Shown: positions 1-6,991 of the stretch, one piece after another
Layout: each line of letters begins with the position of its first letter
Numbering within the stretch: the stretch's first letter is position 1
Source of the DNA: an uncultured bacterium
GTDB taxonomy: Bacteria; Desulfobacterota; WTBG01
Length of the DNA: 9,591 nucleotides
Direction of reading: 5' to 3'
NCBI GenBank assembly: GCA_938024025.1
Contig: CALJBY010000161.1
Span: forward strand, 1 to 9,591
Made by a program: the position numbers and the translations under genes
Notes under the pieces: model-generated
What the model saw: the letters and a program-made list of their open reading frames with translations, nothing else
Databases searched by the model: none
Told to the model about the DNA's origin: nothing

Positions 1-1159
1 TGGAATAGCGCGGGTAATCACCCTTGGGATTGAAGGTCACATAGCGGTGGAGATTTAAAACGCTCCCCAGGGCATTCTGCAATGTGGGTTTTACCGTGTC
101 GAGATTGAGTGACTGTGGTCGCCTCAGCCATCGGAAAAACCGTGCGTCCCTGTTCCGTACGCGCCGGTACGTCTCCATACCCATGAGGGTAAAGAGGAAA
201 AAGAGGGTGAAAAACATTACCCCTTCCATGATCAGCTCGGCAATGTGTATCTCGGGCCCCTTGTCCTTCTGCTTGCTCAGATGGCTGTCAACCGCCGATA
301 TGTTGGGGCTGGCACCCGGATGGCACTCTCCGGCATTGCAGGTGTCATAGCGGTTATCGGCATGGAGTGAAGACTGGGGGTCCGTTGGTGGCCTGATGTC
401 ATGGATGCTCTCCGAGGCGTGACAGTCGACACACTGTGCCGTATCGGTCCCCCCGAACTGAAGGATGCGGTAGTGTATGGTTTCCTTGTAGGTGTCCACC
501 GCTTCCGCCTGGGCTTCATTGAACCCCATCACATTGTGGAAGTCTTCGTCGGCATGACAGCTGGCACAGAGTTCCACGATTTCAAGGGGAGGGCGGCTGG
601 TCTTGTGCTTAAACCGGTGGGAGATGTGCATAAAGGTAGCGTGCAATCCCTCTTCCTGGTGGCAGTTGAGGCATCGGGCCAGCACTTCATCCGAGGGAAC
701 CTCTTCCGGCAGGGTATAGAGATCATTGAGATGACAGTACTTACAGTCGGGCTTTAACGCGGCAATGTGGGGGGGGTCATCAGGTTTGACGCCGTGGATA
801 CTCTTCTGCAGGTTATCTGCGACATCACGGTGTGAAAAATCGGCACCTGCCATGGACTTAAACCTGTCCAGGTGGCACATCTTGGAACAGTCAACCTTTT
901 CAGTCTCTCCATGGGGTACCTTGGTGACGTCACTGTGACAGCCCACACAGGTTACCGCCCGGTGGATCGACTCATGAAAAAGCTGGGTGTCAACATAATA
1001 ATCCTTGAGGGCCCCCTCTTCGTCATAAACCCTGAGCCTTCGGTATTTGTGACAGAACAGACAATTCTGGGGATCACTTGCAAGGGTGACCTGGGGAATA
1101 AGGGAAAGAAACATAATTGAGATGAGCACATAGAGAAACAGTACTTTTTTACTAATCAT
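1..1159 (-). CDS. Membrane-anchored octahaem c-type cytochrome, 3' end cut by window edge
   Basis: The frame stays open from the ATG at 1159 to the left edge, giving 386 codons with no stop. Residues 1-27 form a Sec signal peptide. Eight haem sites follow: CLFCH 33, CVGCH 71, CSKMCH 91 (CX3CH), CKYCH 139, CLNCH 163, CASCH 198, CVDCH 243 and CNAGECH 274 (CX4CH). A hydrophobic helix spans about 306-328, then a basic stretch (YRRVRNRDARFFRWLRR) typical of a cytoplasmic flank. The start has a good ribosome site (GAAGGAG) and overlaps the upstream NHL stop by 4 bp (ATGA), so translation is probably coupled. The haem order, unusual spacings and the SIHDI/DPQS stretch match the gene at 6992-8104, so the two are paralogues. 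Unlike that protein, this one runs at least 55 residues past the helix; a cytochrome b domain may follow, as in CbcL-type b/c fusions, but this is inference. Likely role: membrane-to-periplasm electron transfer. Confidence 0.88.
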   Translation of the reverse strand, partial: MISKKVLFLYVLISIMFLSLIPQVTLASDPQNCLFCHKYRRLRVYDEEGALKDYYVDTQLFHESIHRAVTCVGCHSDVTKVPHGETEKVDCSKMCHLDRFKSMAGADFSHRDVADNLQKSIHGVKPDDPPHIAALKPDCKYCHLNDLYTLPEEVPSDEVLARCLNCHQEEGLHATFMHISHRFKHKTSRPPLEIVELCASCHADEDFHNVMGFNEAQAEAVDTYKETIHYRILQFGGTDTAQCVDCHASESIHDIRPPTDPQSSLHADNRYDTCNAGECHPGASPNISAVDSHLSKQKDKGPEIHIAELIMEGVMFFTLFFLFTLMGMETYRRVRNRDARFFRWLRRPQSLNLDTVKPTLQNALGSVLNLHRYVTFNPKGDYPRYS

Positions 1160-2118
1160 TTGACTCCTTCATCACGTGTTTCTAAAATCTGATAAACACC
1201 CACACGGTTTAAGAGCATCTCAACCACGTAAAGGCGTTGCTTACTGTCAATGGTTATGCCAACCGGTGTCTTCCATATCTTGACCTTGCCCGTTTCATCA
1301 CCCAGCACCGACTTAAGGTGACCGTAGCGGTTAAAGCGCTGAATGGCACCCACGTAACTGTCACTCACAAAAATGACATTGTCCTTATCTATGCAAACAC
1401 CTTTCGGCCGGTAGAGCTGACCCACATCCACACCGTAATCCCCTATAGAATTAACTGCTTCTCCCTGGGGAGACCACACCTGGACACGCGTGTTAAGCAC
1501 ATCGACAACCAGAAGAGAGGTGTCCTGGGCAAGGGCTATGAGAAAGGGGTTCCGCAGCTGCTGCATCCCCTCCCCTTCCGATCCCCAGCTCTCAAGGAGC
1601 TTATAGTCAGTAAGGGAATACACCACAATGCGATGGTTATCATTATCTGCCACATACAGCCGTTGCCTTTTTTCATCCACTTCACAATCAACAGGATCCG
1701 ACGGGTACCCCCCCTCTGGCGACGCAACCGAAAGAAGTGACTTGAATGTTCCCCGGGGTGAAAACACCTGGATCCGGCGGTTACCCGTATCCGCAACATA
1801 GACGTTACCCTCACTATCGGTGGTAAGACCGATGGGAGCATTAAAAAGACCTTTACCCACGCCTTTTCCTCCAAAGGTAAAGCTGAAGGTACCCTGTTCG
1901 TCAAAGACCACAACCCGGTTGTTTACACCATCCAGCACATAAATAAGGTGATCTTTTCCCACGGCAACATCACTCGGCTGGAGCAAACCGTGCTCCAGGT
2001 CGAAAAGATGTTTTATCTGGGTCACCTGAAAAGCATAGGTGATACCGGGGATCAGCGACACAATAATTAAGCTTATTATTACAAATAGATATGTAATTTT
2101 ATTAAAGTATAATTGCAT
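1156..2118 (-). CDS. Exported six-bladed NHL-repeat beta-propeller protein (downstream copy)
   Basis: This is a 320-residue protein with a signal peptide at about 1-29 (hydrophobic core LFVIISLIIVSLIPGI, cleavage near TYA). Six NHL repeats recur every 47-48 residues, starting near 59 (IYVLDGVNNRVVVF), 106, 154, 202, 249 and 296 (LYVVEMLLNRVGVY), enough for one complete six-bladed propeller. NHL propellers usually bind proteins or ligands; no catalytic residues are evident. The ATG at 2118 follows GGTGGAG by a few bases and lies 15 bp after the 16-haem gene. Its stop overlaps the start of the next octahaem gene. It is clearly paralogous to the NHL protein at 4173-5123, sharing DGVNN, ADNDNHR/IDNDNHR, DVLNTRVQ, YRPKGV and the VVEMLLNRV..YQILE end. 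Its place between cytochromes suggests an assembly or docking partner of the electron chain; that role is inference. Confidence 0.93.
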   Translation of the reverse strand: MQLYFNKITYLFVIISLIIVSLIPGITYAFQVTQIKHLFDLEHGLLQPSDVAVGKDHLIYVLDGVNNRVVVFDEQGTFSFTFGGKGVGKGLFNAPIGLTTDSEGNVYVADTGNRRIQVFSPRGTFKSLLSVASPEGGYPSDPVDCEVDEKRQRLYVADNDNHRIVVYSLTDYKLLESWGSEGEGMQQLRNPFLIALAQDTSLLVVDVLNTRVQVWSPQGEAVNSIGDYGVDVGQLYRPKGVCIDKDNVIFVSDSYVGAIQRFNRYGHLKSVLGDETGKVKIWKTPVGITIDSKQRLYVVEMLLNRVGVYQILETRDEGVK

Positions 2119-2133
2119 ATTTTCTCCACCCTA

Positions 2134-4167
2134 TTACTCAAAAGAAAAGGCATCTTCTTTTTTCTGCCTCCCGAGATCATCGTGAAAATACTTAAACTTC
2201 ACAATGCTCTCCTCACCATGGCACTCGGTACAATACTTATCATGAAGATGTGGCCGTAAAAAACTGTTGGTTGCATCCCCCTCTTCATCAACAGCCGGTT
2301 TACCGGGACCTTTCACGTCACGCGAGGGATCCCACTGATGGGGATTGTGACAGGTAGCACAAACAATGTTGCCATTAGCTGCAAGGTCTCCTTCATCCGT
2401 ATAAATGGGGAATTCATTCCTGGACATTTCAAATGAGATACTCCCCCCGGCCTCCACCACGTTGACCTTTTCCCTGGGGTGAAGCCCGAACAGGGGAATG
2501 TGGTCTTCTGCGACAGATCCAGGTGAGTGACACCCCGTGCAGACCATGGTCATCATGTTTTCATCACCGGTATACGGCTGGTTCCAGCCCTCAAGCAGGG
2601 AAGGCCCCAGGGGAGCTGACCAGAGGTGTATCTGATCACGTGCTTTATGTGCCACGTGGCAGGGACTGCACAGTCCCCCCTCCTCCGGAGTCTCACCATA
2701 GATATTCTTAAACTCAGGTGCCGTTAATCTCAGGTCGTGGTCGGTATCCTTGACCAGCCCGTAACGGGGATGGCAGTCAATACACACCCCTGAGGGTTCC
2801 ACATCTGAATAGCGAAGAAACTTACTGTGTTTGACTCCCGGCTCTACGGGATCATCGTAACGTGGCAGGGGATTGTGGAGATCATGACAGGTCGTGCAGC
2901 GGATCTTCATCTTGGACCGTGCAAAGGCCATTGTTGACGAAGGAATGTCCATGGGATGTGAAAAATCCTGTGGCAGCACCTTTTCTGCCGACTCACCCGA
3001 GACATGACAGCTCAAACAGAATGCCCCCGGACTCAGGTCCAAACGCTTTGTACGTGCCCACATCATCTTGCCCGACCCCTTGTGGACAAGATGACAGGGA
3101 GAACAGGGCCCGATGTCAGCCGCACGGTCTCCCATGGTATTCTTTTCATCGGGAGCAATGATTTTCAGATCATGGCTTGATCTTTCGATGAGCTTTTTAT
3201 CCTGGTGACACTGGGTACAGAGGAAATCTTTTTTGTTGAGCTCAACCAGAAGATGGTTTTTGTCAAAGCCACCGTGGGGGTGGTGACACGTCCTGCACAC
3301 CATTTCTCCCTGGGGGCTTACCATTACCTGAGCGCCGGTACTCCACCGGTAGGGCACCCTGGAGTTCTGTGGCCGTATATTCACGGGATGACTTCCCGCA
3401 TCAGGGCCCTGGCCGCCTGACAGGGCGGGACTGTATCCATGACAGGCTGTACATAAAACAGATCGTGTTGTATCTTCTGCAGAAAGGACCAAAAACTGGT
3501 CATTGATCCCGCCATGGGCAATGTGACAGGTTTCACAAATAACCTCATTAGGCATGGCATCCCCGAAACGTCCGCCATGCCCTACAATTTCAGCCGGCTG
3601 CTTTTTAGCACTGACGGCGATTGAATGGTTACCTTTTGCAGGTCCACCCTCCTTATCCCGGTGACAGGTCCTGCAGAGATCGGATTCCCGGTCGGACGAA
3701 CGCAAAAACACTTCGACTCCCACCCCGGCTGCGCTTGCAAGGGCGTGGGGGGTGTGGCAGGTGGAGCACTGCAGTCTTCCCCCATCATCAAGGGGAAAAT
3801 CTTCGGGTATGGTAATCCTTTCGGAGGGCAGCACCCCTTCACGGTGACCGGGGTCGTGGAAGACTATCTTGCGTGAATCCGCGATAGATCCGTCATGGCA
3901 GGAAAAACACATCTCTGCCGTTGCCACCATTTTCTCTGCCGGTTGGGGCACGAGTTCTCCATCCCGATGCTCAGTGTAAAAGGGGTAAACCCACTGGAAG
4001 TGACAGATAGCACACTTCTTTCCCGAATCCGGTTTGTCAGGATGGAGCATCTGCGCGGAGACAAAAGAAAAAAGAAACATGCAGTTAAGCATGACAGCAC
4101 AGAGTAAAGCCATGCTTGCCCGGAGACAATGATTGGTAATACCTTTTTTCACTAATTGACTTTCCAT
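2134..4167 (-). CDS. Exported 16-haem c-type cytochrome (paired CXXCH repeats)
   Basis: With the ATG at 4167 the protein has 677 residues, a signal peptide at about 1-38 (cleavage near FVSA-Q) and 16 CXXCH sites: 52, 87, 134, 165, 211, 239, 291, 317, 355, 384, 424, 462, 500, 543, 603 and 646. Many take the form CXXCHxxH (CSTCHTPH, CETCHIAH, CRTCHHPH, CSPCHLVH, CTTCHDLH, CSPCHVAH, CATCHNPH), the signature of the doubled-CXXCH family. Scattered HDL, HP and HS motifs could supply distal haem ligands. There is no membrane helix after the signal, so it should be free in the periplasm or outside the cell. An in-frame GTG at 4173 would overlap the upstream NHL stop, but its GGA is too close; the ATG sits better. 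The NHL genes on both sides imply a shared complex. Likely a long-range electron relay or terminal cytochrome; acceptor unknown. Confidence 0.95.
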   Translation of the reverse strand: MESQLVKKGITNHCLRASMALLCAVMLNCMFLFSFVSAQMLHPDKPDSGKKCAICHFQWVYPFYTEHRDGELVPQPAEKMVATAEMCFSCHDGSIADSRKIVFHDPGHREGVLPSERITIPEDFPLDDGGRLQCSTCHTPHALASAAGVGVEVFLRSSDRESDLCRTCHRDKEGGPAKGNHSIAVSAKKQPAEIVGHGGRFGDAMPNEVICETCHIAHGGINDQFLVLSAEDTTRSVLCTACHGYSPALSGGQGPDAGSHPVNIRPQNSRVPYRWSTGAQVMVSPQGEMVCRTCHHPHGGFDKNHLLVELNKKDFLCTQCHQDKKLIERSSHDLKIIAPDEKNTMGDRAADIGPCSPCHLVHKGSGKMMWARTKRLDLSPGAFCLSCHVSGESAEKVLPQDFSHPMDIPSSTMAFARSKMKIRCTTCHDLHNPLPRYDDPVEPGVKHSKFLRYSDVEPSGVCIDCHPRYGLVKDTDHDLRLTAPEFKNIYGETPEEGGLCSPCHVAHKARDQIHLWSAPLGPSLLEGWNQPYTGDENMMTMVCTGCHSPGSVAEDHIPLFGLHPREKVNVVEAGGSISFEMSRNEFPIYTDEGDLAANGNIVCATCHNPHQWDPSRDVKGPGKPAVDEEGDATNSFLRPHLHDKYCTECHGEESIVKFKYFHDDLGRQKKEDAFSFE

Positions 4168-4172
4168 GAACA

Positions 4173-5123
4173 CTATTCCAGAATTTGGTAGACAGAAACC
4201 CGGTTTAAAAGCATCTCCACTACATAGAGTCTCATATTGTCATCAACATAAAGACCGGTCGGTGTTTTAAATCGTACCACCTCACCATCTCCATTTCCCA
4301 GCACACCCAGGAACTTCCGGTATCGTTTAAAAACCTGTACAACACCCAGGTAGCTGTCACTCACATATATTCTCTCTTTCTTATCAAGAGCAACCCCCTT
4401 TGGACGATAGAATTGCCCCCGGTCGACGCCCCACTTTCCAATATATGCCATTGCCCGTCCTTCATGATTGATGGCCTGTACCCGGGTGTTGAGCACATCC
4501 ACCACATACAGGGTCGACTGGTTGTCCAGTGCGGCTAAAAAGGGAAACTGAAACTCCCCCGGTTTTTCACCGCTCGTCCCCCACTGTTCCACCAGACGGG
4601 AGCCATCTTTGGTATAAACGAGTACCCGGTGATTATCATTATCAATGACATAGCAACGGTCTTTCTCCTCATCGATAACAACATCCACGGGATCTGGAGG
4701 GCGGAGACTGTCCTTCACCTGCACAGGAAATTGGAACCTGAAACTTCCCGATGCATCAAAGACCTGGATGAGGCGGTTCCCCGAGTCGGCCAGATAGATG
4801 GAGCCGTCCCTGGCACTATCAATACCGAGGGGGGTATCACATTTTCCTCCTCCTTTTCCCCGCGAGCCGAAGGAGGAAAGGTACTTTCCACTGGAGTTAA
4901 AAATCTTTACCACATTATTCACACCGTCAAGAACATAAATGCGACCCTGGGATCCAACTGTCACATCGCTCGGATGTAAAAAACTGGCCTTGATATCAAA
5001 GAGATGACGGGAAGCTATAATAGGCAGCTCTGAGGGCTGGGCATAAACCGGGTGGACCCCGCCTAAGATCACCCATAAGAGAAACAGGCCGTTCATGCCA
5101 TAAAAACGCTTACTCGTTTGCAT
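4173..5123 (-). CDS. Exported six-bladed NHL-repeat beta-propeller protein (upstream copy)
   Basis: From the ATG at 5123 this is a 316-residue protein with a signal peptide (core GLFLLWVILGGV, cleavage near VYA-Q at 28). Six NHL repeats begin near residues 62 (IYVLDGVNNVVKIF), 109, 157, 205, 252 and 299, spaced about 47 residues apart, giving one closed propeller. An upstream in-frame start at 5180 would add 19 polar residues before the signal and overlap the cytochrome b gene by 71 bp. The 5123 start leaves a 14-bp overlap and puts the signal peptide at the N-terminus, so it is preferred, although its ribosome site (GGGGGTG, ten bases upstream) is weak. The TAG stop ends at 4173, just before the 16-haem start. 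It is a paralogue of the NHL protein at 1156-2118. It probably acts in the periplasm or at the cell surface with the cytochromes; the partner is inferred from position only. Confidence 0.92.
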   Translation of the reverse strand: MQTSKRFYGMNGLFLLWVILGGVHPVYAQPSELPIIASRHLFDIKASFLHPSDVTVGSQGRIYVLDGVNNVVKIFNSSGKYLSSFGSRGKGGGKCDTPLGIDSARDGSIYLADSGNRLIQVFDASGSFRFQFPVQVKDSLRPPDPVDVVIDEEKDRCYVIDNDNHRVLVYTKDGSRLVEQWGTSGEKPGEFQFPFLAALDNQSTLYVVDVLNTRVQAINHEGRAMAYIGKWGVDRGQFYRPKGVALDKKERIYVSDSYLGVVQVFKRYRKFLGVLGNGDGEVVRFKTPTGLYVDDNMRLYVVEMLLNRVSVYQILE

Positions 5124-6789
5124 GGTTGTTTTGCACCCCCGGTTCGAGGAATGTAGGTGTATAGAATTCTTCATATTCATTGATCATTTTTGTTATCTGG
5201 TCACTCGCCACCAGAGCAATCCTGTGGTCAGGATAGCCTGCCTCCTCAAGGGGGAGAAAGGGATTTTCCTTGTTATGGCACTCAGCACAGGCAATCGGTT
5301 CCTCAGCAATAGTAGCATGGATCTTCTTTAAAATCTCTTTCTTAGCTGGCACACTGATGTTCTCTTCCTGGATGTCAGCCATCAACGCAGCTGCTTCTTC
5401 TCTTTCAGCATCAAAATCTTCTCGTGCCGGTTTTGCAGTGCAGTTCACACAGGGTGTCAGCTTGATATCAAGGGCATCGATCGGGTGGTCACCAATATCC
5501 GGATCAGCAACCATCGTACCATCTGAACGGTGTGACCAGTAATAGTAGAGGCGCTCTTGATCTTCCCGGGGACGGATATGGCAGGTCTGACAGGCAAAAT
5601 AGAGATTGTGCATGTTGAGGAAGGACCTGATGTGGACAGATTTCCCATGGGGTAAATCCCCATGACACTTTATACAGTGCGAAGTATGGTCAGGGGCGAT
5701 ATCCAGCTCAATACGATGATAGTGGTCCTCCACCTTTTTCTCCTGTACAAACCGGTACCCCCGGTAAAACGTTTTCTCTGTTTCACCTTCAAGCAGAATC
5801 TCTTCCAGGAAGTGGGGTTCTGCCAGTGGTGCCACCTCATGTTTTGGCTCTGTTGTTACAATCTGGTAGCCAAAAACAAAAACCGATTCATAAATGACCT
5901 TGGAGATAAAGTAGGACGATACAATAACTGATACAAACATAACACTCATAAAAATTTTCATAAACGCTTTCTGAAAGAAACTGCCCTCATACACATAGCT
6001 CTGGGTAAGGGGTTTCATCTTGTTCTCAAGCCCTGCGTCTTTCATGGCAGCAGCATAGTCTTCGTAGTGGTACTGGACAATCTCCTGCTCACCCATATAG
6101 CCATTCAGCCAGGCATAGCCCATGGGGAACACGGCAGGTGTCAAATGGACATTATAGATGTGCCAGATAAATATTACGATACTTGCCAGAAATGCCTCGT
6201 CACTGTGTGCGATATAGGCAAAGTTCAAAACATTGCCGGTAAAAAACTGGGAAAAAAATGACTCTCCCCAGAGGAAGAAGCCGGAGGTTCCGATAACGGG
6301 GATACCCCAGAAAACGGCGAGATAGCCGAATTTTTCCTTTAACCCGTGGGCTACCAGTGACGGACGTTTATCAGTTAAAAAGAAGAAGTACTTCATCGCC
6401 GCCATGAGCTCTTTCAGGTCAGTGAGATTGGGAATCATGGGTAACGATAAGAACGCCAATACCCCGGTCTTGAGGGTCAATGTGCCTTTCTGCTTGAGCG
6501 GTGAGAGGTAATACACCCATGCAGTCACAATGACATAGAAAAAATGGAAGATAAAGCCAAGTGTCTGCACCACGGCACTGACGCGGTGGATAAGCGGGGC
6601 CCAGGTAATGCCGCCCACGAGGGCGTAGAGGTGCTCACCCCACCAGGTGTGGTGAAATTTCAAAGGCAGCCCCGTTAGCGCCAGCATGGTGAACGAGGCA
6701 AATATGACGACATGCTGTATCCTCTGATTTAAGGTAAGACGCTCAAAATAGAGCTGCCCGTTCTTTTCTCTAATGTTTACCTTTCGCAT
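5110..6789 (-). CDS. Cytochrome b fused to a periplasmic c-type haem tail
   Basis: This 559-residue protein has two parts. Residues 1-310 hold about five membrane helices (near 26-44, 74-94, 153-173, 199-220 and 278-303) and resemble the dihaem cytochrome b of hydrogenases and formate dehydrogenases (HydB/FdnI, cytochrome b561-like). Candidate b-haem ligands are His26, His82, His195 and His210; the last two are spaced 15 residues apart, much like the helix-4 pair of FdnI. Five helices put the C-terminus in the periplasm, where the tail has CIKCH 372, CQTCH 400, CAECH 501 and a degenerate CVNCT at 447 with Thr in place of His. There is no cleavable signal peptide. The ATG at 6789 follows AGGA by nine bases. 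Likely role: electron exchange between the quinone pool and periplasmic cytochromes, with the octahaem and 16-haem proteins encoded alongside as natural partners. The direction of flow cannot be read from sequence. Confidence 0.92.
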   Translation of the reverse strand: MRKVNIREKNGQLYFERLTLNQRIQHVVIFASFTMLALTGLPLKFHHTWWGEHLYALVGGITWAPLIHRVSAVVQTLGFIFHFFYVIVTAWVYYLSPLKQKGTLTLKTGVLAFLSLPMIPNLTDLKELMAAMKYFFFLTDKRPSLVAHGLKEKFGYLAVFWGIPVIGTSGFFLWGESFFSQFFTGNVLNFAYIAHSDEAFLASIVIFIWHIYNVHLTPAVFPMGYAWLNGYMGEQEIVQYHYEDYAAAMKDAGLENKMKPLTQSYVYEGSFFQKAFMKIFMSVMFVSVIVSSYFISKVIYESVFVFGYQIVTTEPKHEVAPLAEPHFLEEILLEGETEKTFYRGYRFVQEKKVEDHYHRIELDIAPDHTSHCIKCHGDLPHGKSVHIRSFLNMHNLYFACQTCHIRPREDQERLYYYWSHRSDGTMVADPDIGDHPIDALDIKLTPCVNCTAKPAREDFDAEREEAAALMADIQEENISVPAKKEILKKIHATIAEEPIACAECHNKENPFLPLEEAGYPDHRIALVASDQITKMINEYEEFYTPTFLEPGVQNNHANE

Positions 6790-6991
6790 AGTTCTCGATC
6801 CTATTCACTCGCCACAGTTGGCAGAGCACACGCTCTCACTGTTGTGTTTAAGTTGAAATCACGGTAGGAGCGCATTCATGCGCGATGCATTCCCGGCTTA
6901 AAGCCGCTCCTACCATAAATATCTCTAAAAAGGGACCTCAGATTTAGTTGCGTAAGAGACTGGTTCAATTCTCCTACGGAAACGCTTTCTG
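6790..6991. other. 202-bp intergenic spacer carrying a REP-like palindrome
   Basis: This is the largest gap between genes in the window and the only one with clear structure. Besides the palindrome at 6863-6914 there are two tiny adjacent hairpins just ahead of the cytochrome b gene: gcca-cagt-tggc at 6811-6822 and agagc-acac-gctct at 6823-6836. On the minus strand TTGAAC followed 16 bases later by TAAATC is a weak promoter-like pair, not convincing alone. No open frame with coding character was seen. The spacer may divide the octahaem gene from the cytochrome b operon or allow their expression to differ. Confidence 0.6.
6863..6914. repeat. REP/BIME-like palindromic element
   Basis: Perfect 10-bp outer arms, ggtaggagcg (6863-6872) and cgctcctacc (6905-6914), enclose two smaller hairpins: gcgcat-tc-atgcgc (6870-6883) and cggctt-a-aagccg (6894-6906). 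Each half therefore reads inward as GTAGGAGC followed by a short hairpin. This matches REP elements, which carry a 5' GTAG-type tetranucleotide before a hairpin and are mobilised by RAYT (TnpA-REP) transposases. Two REPs in opposite orientation form a BIME. In transcripts such elements can stabilise upstream RNA or attenuate downstream transcription. Only one copy is in the window, so membership in a repeat family is inferred from form. Confidence 0.75.

Noticed and set aside
84..1120. Several plus- and minus-strand open frames over the left-edge cytochrome
   Set aside because: They are frame shadows: only the continuous minus-strand frame from 1159 shows a signal peptide, eight haem sites and an anchor helix.
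1156..5123. NHL propellers as enzymes (lyase or lactonase type)
   Set aside because: The repeats are regular NHL blades with no evident metal or catalytic set; a binding role fits better.
6811..6836. Two small adjacent hairpins as a terminator or riboswitch
   Set aside because: Stems are only four and five base pairs with no T-tract and no recognisable aptamer; such hairpins occur by chance.
6925..6975. TTGAAC/TAAATC promoter on the minus strand
   Set aside because: The second box matches the -10 consensus poorly and no other support exists.
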